A DNA stretch of 64,000 nt from Streptomyces collinus Tu 365 (GCF_000444875.1 NC_021985.1:5290170-5354169), one strand, 5' to 3'. Counted from the first letter of the stretch, positions 24,079-33,168 are shown. Numbers and translations: made by a program. The notes: generated by a model not told the origin, from the sequence alone.

Positions 24079-24873
24079 TCACTTCAGCTTGGCCGCCTGC
24101 GCCTTGACGACCGGAGCCGGCACCGTGTAGGCCTTCTTGCTCATCATCGCGCCGATGTTGATCGTGGTGTACGTGGCGAGGGTGCTCCCGTGCCGCACGA
24201 CCTCGGCGTGCAGCGGCATGGCGCCTTCCTTGCCCGAGTCGTTGGTCGCGGTGAACGCCACCGACTCCTCACCCGTGCCGGAGGACTTCTCCTCGGTCAC
24301 CTTGGTGAACTCGCCCTTCTCGCCGTCCTGCACGCCGGAGAAGCCGCCCGCGCAGGCCTTGACGGCGTCGGAGACCGACTTCAGGGCCGCCGCGGCCCCG
24401 CCACCGTCGTACGAGGCCAGGGTGACCACGGTGACGTCCAGGTCCATGGACTTGCCGATCGCGTCCTCGAACTTGCCGTCGGCCAGGTCGTCCAGGGACG
24501 TGGCGTCGTCGGTGGGGTCCTTCTTCTTCTCCGTCGCCATGCGGCTGGTGTGCGCCGCCGGCTCACCGGGGGCGACGCCGGTCAGCGCCCGGAGCACCGG
24601 CTCGCACCGGGAGTCCCCGGCCGTGACCTTGTCCTTGGAGGGGATGCCGCCCTGGACGGAGCCCACCTCGTAGCCGGGCACCTCGCCCTTGGCGATGATG
24701 CGCTGCTTCAGTTCCGCGGCGCTCAGCGCCTTCGCGGCCGGTTTCCCGTCCTTGCCGCCCGTGCCGTCCCCGGAGTCCTTGCCACCTCCGTCGGAACAAC
24801 CGGTGATGAGGGCGAGCGACAGCGCTCCCACAGCAGCGGTGGCGCACAGCCGCACACCCGATGATCTCTTCAT
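24079..24873 (-). CDS. Lipoprotein of unknown function
   Basis: 264 residues with a lipoprotein signal: MKRSSGVRLCATAAVGALSLALITGC-SDGGG, the lipobox LITGC giving an acylated Cys at residue 26, then a Gly/Asp/Lys-rich tether. The mature domain (from about residue 48: LSAAELKQRIIAKGEVPGYEV...) resembles the globular extracytoplasmic domain seen in many actinobacterial lipoproteins of the LppX/sensor type, but I cannot name a family with confidence. Two cysteines (SRCEPVL and VKACAGG) are spaced as if to form a disulfide. Located at the outer face of the membrane. Confidence 0.85.
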   Translation of the reverse strand: MKRSSGVRLCATAAVGALSLALITGCSDGGGKDSGDGTGGKDGKPAAKALSAAELKQRIIAKGEVPGYEVGSVQGGIPSKDKVTAGDSRCEPVLRALTGVAPGEPAAHTSRMATEKKKDPTDDATSLDDLADGKFEDAIGKSMDLDVTVVTLASYDGGGAAAALKSVSDAVKACAGGFSGVQDGEKGEFTKVTEEKSSGTGEESVAFTATNDSGKEGAMPLHAEVVRHGSTLATYTTINIGAMMSKKAYTVPAPVVKAQAAKLK

Positions 24874-24915
24874 GGGCGGACTATGCGTTCTCTGTCAACA
24901 GATCGTCAAGCGAGA

Positions 24916-25263
24916 TTAAAAACCGAGACGTTCGCGCCGCACCGAATACACCACGAACCCGGCGCCGACGGCGAGGAAGGCGCTCCCGCCGATGACGTAC
25001 GGGGTGGTGTCGAAGCTGCCGGTGTCCGCGAGCCGGGTGCCGTCGCCGGCGGCGTCCGTGCCGTCGGCACTGTCCGTGCCGCTGACCGACGCCGCCTCGG
25101 ATATCGCCTTCGCCTGCTGTGTGACCTGCGACGTCGTGCTCGTGACCGTCGTCGCTCTCACCGTGCCGTCCTGGGACGCCTTGGCGGACGGGACGAACCA
25201 CAGGGCGCACAGCAGGGTCCCCGCGGCGGTGGCGGTCAGCAACGGACGGCGAGCGGATGACAC
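24916..25263 (-). CDS. Small LADTG cell-wall-anchored protein (sortase substrate)
   Basis: 115 residues: signal peptide (MSSARRPLLTATAAGTLLCALWFVPSAKA), a short Thr/Ser/Ala-rich mature segment of about 50 residues, then LADTG, a hydrophobic helix (PYVIGGSAFLAVGAGFVVYSV) and a basic tail RRERLGF. This is the layout of a class E sortase substrate (LAxTG type), which would be cut at LADT and joined to peptidoglycan. No sortase gene is in the window. The mature part is too short for a catalytic domain, so a structural or spacer role is likely (inference). The L,D-transpeptidase gene lies 700 bases away. Confidence 0.87.
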   Translation of the reverse strand: MSSARRPLLTATAAGTLLCALWFVPSAKASQDGTVRATTVTSTTSQVTQQAKAISEAASVSGTDSADGTDAAGDGTRLADTGSFDTTPYVIGGSAFLAVGAGFVVYSVRRERLGF

Positions 25264-25372
25264 GGAATATCGATCCCCTTGTGACGCTGGCGAATTGGCC
25301 GTGTGGGGCGATGTTAGTGAAAGGCGCGGGTCACGGGAAAGTCACGGGAGGTTTCAGCCGTACGCTCCCGTC

Positions 25373-25717
25373 ATGAACACGGAAGAGACATCACGGTTTG
25401 TACGGCTTCGCGTCGAACTCGTCCTGGAGGTGCAGGCCGAGGACGAGCTGACCAAGGCCGCGCTGCGCCGGCTGGCCGCCGACCCGGAACTGCCCCAGGA
25501 GGAGCGGACGCACGCCGAGAGCGCTGTGACGGAAGACACCGCCGAGGCCCTCGCCTATCTCGTGGACCCGTTCGACCTGGTCAGCGAGGTGCCCGGAGTC
25601 GAGCTCCAGCAGGCCTCGTGGTCCAGCGAGCGGGTCGAGTACGACCCCGACTCGCCCGACTGGGACATGGACGAGGATGATGGGGAGGACGACGAAGAAG
25701 AGGACGGCATCGGCTGA
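25373..25717 (+). CDS. Conserved acidic protein of unknown function
   Basis: 114 residues with a mixed helix/strand core (FVRLRVELVLEVQAEDELTKAALRRLAADPELPQEERTHAES...) and an extremely acidic C-terminus (DEDDGEDDEEEDGIG). No signal peptide or membrane segment, so cytosolic. The start ATG is at 25373 with GGGAGG about 25 bases upstream, too far for a ribosome site. I do not recognise a family. Its own terminator follows. Confidence 0.75.
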   Translation: MNTEETSRFVRLRVELVLEVQAEDELTKAALRRLAADPELPQEERTHAESAVTEDTAEALAYLVDPFDLVSEVPGVELQQASWSSERVEYDPDSPDWDMDEDDGEDDEEEDGIG

Positions 25718-25736
25718 GCGTCCCGGGGCACCCAAG

Positions 25737-25764
25737 ACCCCGGACGGCGACCGCCGTCCGGGGT
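25737..25764 (+). terminator. Terminator after the acidic protein gene
   Basis: ACCCCGGACGGC (25737-25748) and GCCGTCCGGGGT (25753-25764) form a perfect 12-bp stem with loop GACC, followed by TTCG. Confidence 0.8.
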
Positions 25765-25935
25765 TTCGTCGTCCCAGGGGGACGCACGGACGACTTCCGT
25801 ACCACCCGCCGCCGGCGGACGTGGTAGGGCGCACACCTGCCCGCCATGTGGCAAGGGACGGAGCGCTCGTAGCGTTGGGGTTCGGAACGGGGACTCGGGT
25901 TTTCCGCGATTTCAGCGACGATGGAGAAGCGTGTG

Positions 25936-27183
25936 ATGACGGACAGTAAGCGGCGCAAGGGCCTGACGGTCGCGTCCGCACTGCTCGGCGGTGTGCTGGC
26001 ACTCACCGGATGTTCGGGCGGCGGCGACGCCAAGGCCACGGACGGCGGTGACACCTCACAGGCCAAGGCCGACGAGGCGGCGGCCGAGAAGTCCTCCGAG
26101 GCCCAGATCACGATCACGCCCAAGGACGGCTCCGACAACGCCTCCATCAACAACTCGGCCGCCGTCCGCGTCGCCAAGGGCACGCTCACCGGTGTGACGA
26201 TGACCACGGCCGACGGCAAGGCCGTCCCGGGGGCGCTCTCCGCCGACCGCAAGAGCTGGAAGCCGACCGGGCAGCTGGAGCGCTCGACCACCTACAAGGT
26301 CGCCGCGGAGGCCAAGGACTCCGCCGGCCGGGTCGCGCACGAGAACGGCTCCTTCACGACCGTCTCCCCGGCCAACAGCTTCATAGGCAACTTCACGCCG
26401 GAGAACGGTTCCACCGTCGGCGTGGGCATGCCCGTGTCGATCAACTTCGACAAGGCGATCACCAACAAGGCCGCCGTCCAGAAGGGCATCACGGTCACCT
26501 CCAGCAGCGGCCAGGAGGTCGTCGGCCACTGGTTCAACGCCAACCGGATCGACTTCCGCCCGCAGGCGTACTGGAAGGAGAACTCCACCGTCACGCTGAA
26601 GCTGGACCTCGACGGCGTCCAGGGCGCCGCCGGTGTCTACGGCGTGCAGCAGAAGACGGTCACCTTCCACATCGGCCGCAACCAGGTCTCCTACGTCGAC
26701 GCCAAGACCAAGCAGATGAAGGTCACGCAGGACGGCAAGGTCGTCAAGACCATACCGATCTCCGCGGGCTCGCCGGAGAACAAGACGTACCAGGGCGTCA
26801 TGGTGATGTCCGAGAAGTTCAAGGAGACGCGCATGAACGGCGCGACCGTGGGCTTCACCGACGACGACGGCAAGGGCGAGTACGACATCAAGGACGTGCC
26901 GCACGCCATCCGCCTGACCAACTCCGGCACGTTCCTGCACGGCAACTACTGGGGCGCGAAGTCCATCTTCGGCAGTGTCAACACCAGCCACGGCTGCGTG
27001 GGCCTGTCCGACGCCAAGGGCGCGAAGGACCCCAGCACGCCCGGCGCGTGGATGTACGACCACTCCCTGGTGGGTGACGTGGTGGTCATCAAGAACACCG
27101 GTGACAAGACCGTCGCCCCCGACAACGGCCTGAACGGCTGGAACCTGGACTGGGCGCAGTGGAAGGCCGGTTCGGCCGTCTGA
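25936..27183 (+). CDS. L,D-transpeptidase (YkuD family) lipoprotein
   Basis: 415 residues. Lipoprotein signal with lipobox ALTGC (acylated Cys near residue 26), two Ig-like domains (about 55-240; NSFIGNFTPENGSTVGVGMPVSINFD is the Big_10 type), and a C-terminal YkuD catalytic domain with the active-site signature HGNYWGAKSIFGSVNTSHGCVGLSDAKG, catalytic Cys in SHGC and His two before it. It forms 3-3 peptidoglycan cross-links at the outer membrane face. ATG 25936 is preferred because GGAGAAG lies 6 bases upstream; GTG 25933 is the alternative. Confidence 0.96.
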   Translation: MTDSKRRKGLTVASALLGGVLALTGCSGGGDAKATDGGDTSQAKADEAAAEKSSEAQITITPKDGSDNASINNSAAVRVAKGTLTGVTMTTADGKAVPGALSADRKSWKPTGQLERSTTYKVAAEAKDSAGRVAHENGSFTTVSPANSFIGNFTPENGSTVGVGMPVSINFDKAITNKAAVQKGITVTSSSGQEVVGHWFNANRIDFRPQAYWKENSTVTLKLDLDGVQGAAGVYGVQQKTVTFHIGRNQVSYVDAKTKQMKVTQDGKVVKTIPISAGSPENKTYQGVMVMSEKFKETRMNGATVGFTDDDGKGEYDIKDVPHAIRLTNSGTFLHGNYWGAKSIFGSVNTSHGCVGLSDAKGAKDPSTPGAWMYDHSLVGDVVVIKNTGDKTVAPDNGLNGWNLDWAQWKAGSAV

Positions 27184-27185
27184 CG

Positions 27186-27395
27186 ACCCGTCCGCGAACG
27201 CTCGCGGACGAGCCGACCGGCAACCTCGACGAGGGGACGCGGGACGAGATCATGGACGTGCTCGAACGCCTGGGGAAGGAGCACGGCCTGACGTTCGTCA
27301 TGGTCACCCACGACTCGGCGATCGCGAAGAAGGCCCCGCGCGTGGCCATCATCCGCAAGGGGAAGATCACCGTGCGCGAGAACGCGGGCGCCTGA
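27186..27395 (+). pseudogene. Remnant of an ABC transporter ATPase (C-terminal fragment)
   Basis: About 70 codons directly after the L,D-transpeptidase stop encode LADEPTGNLDEGTRDEIMDVLERLGKEHGLTFVMVTHD...RVAIIRKGKITVRENAGA: the Walker B/D-loop and H-loop end of a MacB/LolD-type ATPase. Walker A, the Q-loop and the ABC signature are missing, and the frame upstream runs into the transpeptidase gene. It cannot be an active ATPase; most likely the rest was lost by deletion next to the transpeptidase gene. Confidence 0.82.
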
Positions 27396-27516
27396 CGTCG
27401 TATAACACCGTTCGGGCGGGCGGGACTTCGCGATTCTGTAACGGTGTCTGCCCCGACGCGTAACAGTTGTGGGCAGCGCTTTCACACCCTCCTCTCAACC
27501 CTTGAGCCGTCTGATC

Positions 27517-27547
27517 ACCCCCCGGCATACTTCGTCGTCCGGGGGGT
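27517..27547. promoter_or_regulatory. Leader hairpin upstream of the subtilisin-like protease gene
   Basis: ACCCCCCGG (27517-27525) and CCGGGGGGT (27539-27547) form a perfect 9-bp stem, about 80 bases before the start codon at 27626. It could terminate a transcript from upstream or lie in the leader of the protease message. The rest of the 230-base gap (27396-27625) shows no gene. Confidence 0.45.
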
Positions 27548-27625
27548 TGGCGTACAGGTGTACGAGATCTCCCTCGGTCGGGTGAACGGGGAATTCGCCC
27601 GATACCTCGTCTCCAGGGGGAGATC

Positions 27626-30600
27626 TTGCGCAGACAAGTGAAAAGAGCAGCTGCGGCCACCGTGGCCACCGCCGCAGCCGTCGCCCTCGCAGCGGGTATG
27701 ACCAGCCCGGCGTCGGCGAAGCCCGCGCAGCCCGTTCAGGCCGCCGGCTCCTCACTCACCGCCAAGCACCACGTCACCCTGATCACCGGGGACCGGGTCG
27801 ACCTCGACGCCAAGGGCCGCGTCGTCGGCCTGCGGCGCGCCAAGGGCCGGGAGAACATTCCCGTCCAGGTCCGCAAGACCCACGGCCACACGCTGGTCGT
27901 CCCGGCCGACGCGGCCCGCCTCGTCGCCTCCGGCAAGCTGGACCAGCGCCTGTTCGACATCACCGAGCTGAACAGGGCCGCCACCCGCAAGGCCCAGAAG
28001 AACGGCCTGAAGGTCATCGTCGGCTACAGCGGCGCCGCCGCGGCCACCAGGACCGACGTCCGGGACGCGGGCACCCTGCGCCGCAGCCTCAAGGCGCTGA
28101 ACGCGGACGCCGTGCAGACCCCGGTCAAGGACACCGCCGAGCTGTGGCACGCCGTCACCGACGGGGACAGGGCCGCCTCCGGCATCGCCCACGTCTGGCT
28201 CGACGGCGTCCGCAAGGCCGCCCTCGACACGTCCGTGCCCCAGATCGGCGCCCCCGTCGCATGGGCCGCCGGCTACACGGGCAAGGGCGTCAAGGTCGCC
28301 GTCCTGGACACCGGTGTGGACACCACCCACCCGGACCTCAAGAGCCAGGTGGTCGCGTCCAAGAACTTCACGTCGGCCGCCGACGCCACCGACCACTTCG
28401 GGCACGGCACGCACGTGGCCTCCATCGTGGCGGGCACCGGCGCCAAGTCGGGCGGCAAGTACAAGGGTGTCGCCCCCGACGCCCAGCTCCTCAACGGCAA
28501 GGTCCTGGACGACACCGGCTCCGGTGACGACTCCGGCATCCTCGCCGGCATGGAGTGGGCGGCCGCGCAGGGCGCCTCCGTCATCAACCTCAGCCTCGGC
28601 GGCTACGACACACCCGAGATCGACCCGCTCGAGGCCGAGGTCAACAAGCTCTCCGCCGAGAAGGGCGTCCTGTTCGCGATCGCCGCGGGCAACGAGGGCC
28701 CCCAGTCGATCGGTTCGCCGGGCAGCGCGGACGCCGCGCTCACCGTCGGCGCCGTCGACAAGAAGGACAAGCTGGCGGACTTCTCCTCCACCGGCCCGCG
28801 GGTCGGCGACGGCGCCATCAAGCCGGACGTCACCGCGCCCGGCGTGGACATCACCGCCGCCGCGGCCAAGGGCAGCGTCATCGACAAGGAGGTCGGCGAG
28901 AAGCCCGAGGGCTACCTGACCATCTCCGGCACCTCGATGGCCACCCCGCACGTCGCGGGCGCCGCCGCCATCCTCAAGCAGGAGCACCCCGACTGGGGCT
29001 ACGCCGAGCTGAAGGGCGCGCTCACCGGCTCCGCCAAGGGCGGCGACTACACGCCGTTCCAGCAGGGCTCGGGCCGGATCGCGGTCGACAAGGCCATCAA
29101 GCAGTCCGTGATCGCCGAGCCGGTCTCGGTCAGCTTCGGTGTGCAGCAGTGGCCGCACACCGACGACAAGCCGGTCACCAAGCAGCTGACGTACCGCAAC
29201 CTCGGCGACAAGGACGTCACGCTCAAGCTGACGAGCACCGCCACCGACCCCAAGGGCCACGCGGCCCCGGCCGGCTTCTTCAAGCTGGCCGCGACCTCGG
29301 TGACCGTCCCGGCGCACGGCAAGGCGGCGGTCGGCTTCACGGTCGACACCAAGCTGGGCGGCACGGTCGACGGCGCCTACTCGTCGTACGTGACCGCGAC
29401 CGGCGGCGGGCAGACCGTCCGCACGGCCGCCGCGGTGCAGCGCGAGGTGGAGTCCTACGACGTCACGCTGAAGTTCATCGGCCGTGACGGCAAGCCGGCG
29501 CCGGACTACAGCGCCGACCTGGCCGGTGTGGCCGGTCTGGCCAACGGCCAGTGGCTGAACCCGTACGACAAGTCGGGCACGGTGAAGGTGCGCGCGCCCA
29601 AGGGCACGTACATCCTCAACACCGCCGTCTTCGGGGACCCGCAGGACGCGAGCAAGGGCATCGACTCGATCGCCCAGCCGAAGCTGACGGTCGCCAAGAA
29701 GCAGACGATCACGATCGACGCGCGCAAGGCCAAGCCGGTGGACATCACCGTCCCGGCCCCGGGTGCCAAGTCCGTGTTCGCCTCACCCGAGTGGGACGTC
29801 ACGGTCGGCGACGGCCAGTACGGCTTCGGCTGGTTCCTCGACACGTACAAGAACTTCCGCACCGCCCACCTGGGCCCGCAGCTGCCGGCCGGCACGCTGA
29901 CCCAGCAGTGGGACGGCCACTGGACCAAGGGTGCCACCGAGCAGTACGACGTCACCTCCGGCGGCCCGGTCAGGCAGCTCGCCACCGGCTACACCAAGCA
30001 CTACAAGGCGAGCGACCTGGCCACGGTGAAGGCGCGGCTCGGCGCCTCCGTGAGCGGCAAGAAGGGCTCCGTCGCCGCCCTCGGCTGGCTGCCCGGCAGC
30101 TCCGGTGCCTCCTCCGTCTCCATCCCGCAGAAGCTGCCCGGCACCCGCACCCTGCACCTGGCCGCCAAGGGCGGCGTGAAGTGGCAGCTGGAGTTCGAGC
30201 AGGACGGCGGCCTCGACCAGGACGGCTTCCCCATCGGCGAGGCCCACTACAGCCTGGGCGCCCAGTCCTTCACGGCCGGCAAGTCGTACACGAAGACCTT
30301 CAACACCGCGGTCTTCGGCCCGCACCTGAACGCCGACTTCGGTGTCTACCGCGACGGCAACCAGATCTACGGCATGCTGCCGCTGTTCGCCGACGGGGCC
30401 GAGCACGCCGGCTCCTCGCTCTTCACCTCGGTGAACACCAGCCTGTACCGCAACGGCAGCAAGGTCGGCTCCAACCACGACCCGCTGTTCGGCGAGCCCT
30501 TCCAGGTCCCGTCCGCCGACGCCGCGTACAAGCTGACCACCTCGGTCAAGCGCGCGTCGAAGGTCGCCGCGGTCTCCTCGCGGATCGACGCGACCTGGAC

Positions 30601-30937
30601 GTTCCGCTCCAGGAAGCCCTCGGGCGGCTCCGCCAAGCTCCCCGTCTCCGCCCTGCACTTCGGCGCCACGACCGGCCTGGACAGCCGCGTCGACGCCGGC
30701 AAGAAGGTCACCTTCCCGGTGACCGTCGAGGGCGCGGCCGCGAGCGGCAACCTGAAGTCCCTGTCGGTGTACGTCTCCTACGACGGCAAGACCTTCACGA
30801 AGGTCACCGTCCGCGGCGGCAAGATCACCGTGAAGAACCCGGCGAAGAACAAGGGCATCTCGTTCCGCGCCAAGATCACCGACAAGAAGGGCAACACGTC
30901 GGCGATCACCATCTACAACGCCTACCTCGGCAAGTGA
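27626..30937 (+). CDS. Secreted subtilisin-like (S8) serine protease, large multidomain
   Basis: 1103 residues. Signal peptide (VKRAAAATVATAAAVALAAGMTSPASA), a propeptide to about 200, then an S8 catalytic domain with Asp228 (VAVLDTGVD), His260 (HFGHGTHVA) and Ser437 (SGTSMATPHVAGAA), all present. About 600 residues follow: beta-rich domains including a Fn3-like segment after the catalytic core and a C-terminal Ig-like region (VSYDGKTFTKVTVRGG). Extracellular proteolysis, possibly of the organism's own surface proteins during development. TTG 27626 is used because GGGGGAG lies just upstream; the GTG four codons on is an alternative. Confidence 0.94.
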   Translation: MRRQVKRAAAATVATAAAVALAAGMTSPASAKPAQPVQAAGSSLTAKHHVTLITGDRVDLDAKGRVVGLRRAKGRENIPVQVRKTHGHTLVVPADAARLVASGKLDQRLFDITELNRAATRKAQKNGLKVIVGYSGAAAATRTDVRDAGTLRRSLKALNADAVQTPVKDTAELWHAVTDGDRAASGIAHVWLDGVRKAALDTSVPQIGAPVAWAAGYTGKGVKVAVLDTGVDTTHPDLKSQVVASKNFTSAADATDHFGHGTHVASIVAGTGAKSGGKYKGVAPDAQLLNGKVLDDTGSGDDSGILAGMEWAAAQGASVINLSLGGYDTPEIDPLEAEVNKLSAEKGVLFAIAAGNEGPQSIGSPGSADAALTVGAVDKKDKLADFSSTGPRVGDGAIKPDVTAPGVDITAAAAKGSVIDKEVGEKPEGYLTISGTSMATPHVAGAAAILKQEHPDWGYAELKGALTGSAKGGDYTPFQQGSGRIAVDKAIKQSVIAEPVSVSFGVQQWPHTDDKPVTKQLTYRNLGDKDVTLKLTSTATDPKGHAAPAGFFKLAATSVTVPAHGKAAVGFTVDTKLGGTVDGAYSSYVTATGGGQTVRTAAAVQREVESYDVTLKFIGRDGKPAPDYSADLAGVAGLANGQWLNPYDKSGTVKVRAPKGTYILNTAVFGDPQDASKGIDSIAQPKLTVAKKQTITIDARKAKPVDITVPAPGAKSVFASPEWDVTVGDGQYGFGWFLDTYKNFRTAHLGPQLPAGTLTQQWDGHWTKGATEQYDVTSGGPVRQLATGYTKHYKASDLATVKARLGASVSGKKGSVAALGWLPGSSGASSVSIPQKLPGTRTLHLAAKGGVKWQLEFEQDGGLDQDGFPIGEAHYSLGAQSFTAGKSYTKTFNTAVFGPHLNADFGVYRDGNQIYGMLPLFADGAEHAGSSLFTSVNTSLYRNGSKVGSNHDPLFGEPFQVPSADAAYKLTTSVKRASKVAAVSSRIDATWTFRSRKPSGGSAKLPVSALHFGATTGLDSRVDAGKKVTFPVTVEGAAASGNLKSLSVYVSYDGKTFTKVTVRGGKITVKNPAKNKGISFRAKITDKKGNTSAITIYNAYLGK

Positions 30938-30959
30938 CACGCCGGTAGGCCGATGCCGG

Positions 30960-30994
30960 ACGGCCCGCGGGAAGCACCGCTTCCCGCGGGCCGT
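30960..30994. terminator. Strong terminator after the S8 protease gene
   Basis: ACGGCCCGCGGGAAGC (30960-30975) and GCTTCCCGCGGGCCGT (30979-30994) form a perfect 16-bp stem with a 3-base loop. It lies between convergent genes and can act both ways. Confidence 0.88.
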
Positions 30995-31045
30995 TCGCGT
31001 ACGCCGTCCCGGACGGCCGCCACCCGCGCGCCGGCCGGGCGCGCC

Positions 31046-31942
31046 TCAGACCGCGGGCACCGCCCGGGTCGCGTCCGTGCCCCAGCTGGCCAGCAGGCGC
31101 AGGGACTGGGCCGAGACCGACTCCGGCTCGGCGTGGTAGGTGATCAGCGCCTGATCGGTGTCGCCCGCCACCCGGAACGTCTCGAAGCGCAGCGAGAGGT
31201 CACCGACCAGCGGGTGGTGCAGCCGCTTCACGCCGTGGCTCTTCTCCTTGACGTCGTGCGTCGCCCACAGCCGCCGGAACTCCTCGCTCTTCACCGACAG
31301 CTCACCGACCAGCGTGGACAGCCGGGGATCGTCGGGGAAGCAGCCCGCGTCCATGCGCAGCGCGCAGACGATGTCGATCGCCTTCTGCTCCCAGTCGACG
31401 AACAGCTCCCGGTACTCGGGCCGCAGGAACACCAGCCGGGCCCAGTTGCGGTCACCCGCCGGCAACCGCCCCCAGTCACCGAACAGCGCGGCCGCCATCC
31501 GGTTCCAGGCCAGGATCTCCGCGCGCCGCCCGACGACGTACGCGGGCACGCCGTCCATGGTGTCCAGCAGCTGGCACAGGGCAGCCCGCACCTGCTGCTG
31601 GCGCGCCGCGGGCCGCTTCTTGTGCGCCTTCGGCTTGGCCAGGTGGGTGAGGTGCGCGTGCTCGGCGTCGGACAGGCGCAGGGCCCGGGCGATCGAGTCC
31701 AGCACCTCGGCCGAGACGTTGCGTCCGTTGCCCTGTTCCAGCCGCGTGTAGTAGGCCACCGAGACGCCGGCCAGCTGGGCCAGCTCCTCCCGGCGCAGCC
31801 CTGGCACCCGGCGGTGCCGGCCGAAGTCCGGCAGCCCCACGTCCTCCGGCTTCAGCCGGGCCCGCCGGCTGCGCAGGAACTCGCTCAGCTCGGCCCGCCG
31901 GTCCAGGGCCCGGCCGGCGCCGGCTTCCGGCTGTTCGTCCAT
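31046..31942 (-). CDS. XRE-family transcriptional regulator (MmyB-like)
   Basis: 298 residues. N-terminal XRE helix-turn-helix (ELSEFLRSRRARLKPEDVGL...RVPGLRREELAQLAGVSVAYYTRLEQGNGRNVSAEVLDSIARAL) and a C-terminal MmyB-type ligand domain (VVGRRAEILAWNRMAAALFGDW...HPLVGDLSLRFETF), which resembles a PAS fold and may bind a fatty acid (known for MmyB-like regulators). Divergent from the alcohol dehydrogenase gene, so most likely it regulates that gene and itself. The ATG at 31942 starts the conserved region. Confidence 0.93.
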   Translation of the reverse strand: MDEQPEAGAGRALDRRAELSEFLRSRRARLKPEDVGLPDFGRHRRVPGLRREELAQLAGVSVAYYTRLEQGNGRNVSAEVLDSIARALRLSDAEHAHLTHLAKPKAHKKRPAARQQQVRAALCQLLDTMDGVPAYVVGRRAEILAWNRMAAALFGDWGRLPAGDRNWARLVFLRPEYRELFVDWEQKAIDIVCALRMDAGCFPDDPRLSTLVGELSVKSEEFRRLWATHDVKEKSHGVKRLHHPLVGDLSLRFETFRVAGDTDQALITYHAEPESVSAQSLRLLASWGTDATRAVPAV

Positions 31943-31956
31943 GCGCCCAGTATTCA

Positions 31957-32010
31957 CGGTCGTACGCACACGAGCCTGACCCCGCCAGTGGTAGGCACAG
32001 CGGTCGTACG
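31957..32010. promoter_or_regulatory. Direct repeat in the shared regulator/dehydrogenase promoter
   Basis: CGGTCGTACG occurs at 31957-31966 and again at 32001-32010, 44 bases apart (about four helical turns), between the divergent XRE regulator and alcohol dehydrogenase genes. A plausible pair of binding sites for the regulator. Confidence 0.5.
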
Positions 32011-32111
32011 AAGAGGCGTGGACTGGGTGGTCCGCCGGACCCGGGGCACGCTGGAAGACGTACCCGGCCGGAGGGCGGCCGGGCACGGACCACTGCTAGG
32101 AGAACCCCGGC

Positions 32112-33155
32112 ATGACCACTGTTGCTGCTTACGCCGCACCCGCCCCGAAGGCCCCGCTGGAGCGGACCACCATCGAGCGGCGCGCGGTCGGTGAGTTCGA
32201 CGTCCTGATCGACATCGAGTTCGCCGGTATCTGCCACTCGGACATCCACCAGGCCCAGGACGGCTGGCGCCCCGGCATCTTCCCGATGGTCCCCGGCCAC
32301 GAGATAGCCGGCGTCGTCTCCGAGGTGGGCTCCGGCGTCACCAGGTTCGCCGTCGGCGACCGGGTCGGCGTCGGCTGCATGGTCGACTCCTGCCGCGAGT
32401 GCGACAACTGCCGGGCCGGCCTGGAGCAGTACTGCACCAAGGGCGGCCCCACCTGGACCTACAACGACACCGGCAAGGACGGCGAGCCCACCTACGGCGG
32501 CTACGCGCAGAAGATCGTCGTCGACGAGAACTTCGTCGTCCGCGTCCCCGAGGGCCTGTCGCTGGACGTGGCCGCGCCGCTGCTGTGCGCGGGCATCACC
32601 ACGTACTCCCCGCTGCGGCACTGGAACGCCGGCCCCGGCAAGAAGGTCGCGGTGGTCGGCCTCGGCGGCCTCGGCCACATGGGCGTCAAGATCGCGCACG
32701 CGATGGGCGCCGAGGTCACCGTGCTGTCGCAGTCCCTGCGCAAGAAGGACGACGGCCTCCGGCTCGGTGCCGACCACTACTACGCCACCGGCGACCCGGA
32801 CACCTTCGAGGAGCTCGCGGGCACCTTCGACATCATCCTGAACACCGTCTCGGCGCCGCTCGACTTCGCCGCCTACCTGTCCCTGCTGCGCACGGACGGC
32901 ACGATGGTGAACGTCGGCCTCCCCGAGGAGCCGGTGCAGATCGTCCTGCAGTCGCTGTTCGGCAACCGCCGCAGCATCAGCAGCTCCGGCATCGGCGGCA
33001 TCGCCGAGACCCAGGAGATGCTGGACTTCTGCGCGCAGCACGGCCTCGGCGCCGAGATCGAGCTGATCAGCGCCGCCGAGATCAACGAGGCGTACGAACG
33101 GGTCCAGGCGAGCGACGTCCGCTACCGCTTCGTCATCGACACGGCCACGATCTGA
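32112..33155 (+). CDS. Zinc-dependent NAD(P) alcohol dehydrogenase
   Basis: 347 residues of the medium-chain family, cinnamyl-alcohol/YahK-like group. Catalytic zinc ligands: Cys in AGICHSDIHQ and GHE in VPGHEIAGVV; structural zinc Cys cluster CRECDNCRAGLEQYC; Rossmann motif VVGLGGLGHMGVKIAHAMG. GITTYSPLRHW and GYAQKIVVDENFVVRVPEG match the aldehyde-reducing NADPH-dependent type. Likely converts small or aromatic aldehydes to alcohols. GGAG precedes the ATG. Controlled by the divergent XRE regulator (inference). Confidence 0.94.
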   Translation: MTTVAAYAAPAPKAPLERTTIERRAVGEFDVLIDIEFAGICHSDIHQAQDGWRPGIFPMVPGHEIAGVVSEVGSGVTRFAVGDRVGVGCMVDSCRECDNCRAGLEQYCTKGGPTWTYNDTGKDGEPTYGGYAQKIVVDENFVVRVPEGLSLDVAAPLLCAGITTYSPLRHWNAGPGKKVAVVGLGGLGHMGVKIAHAMGAEVTVLSQSLRKKDDGLRLGADHYYATGDPDTFEELAGTFDIILNTVSAPLDFAAYLSLLRTDGTMVNVGLPEEPVQIVLQSLFGNRRSISSSGIGGIAETQEMLDFCAQHGLGAEIELISAAEINEAYERVQASDVRYRFVIDTATI

Positions 33156-33168
33156 CGCGACCCGGCCT

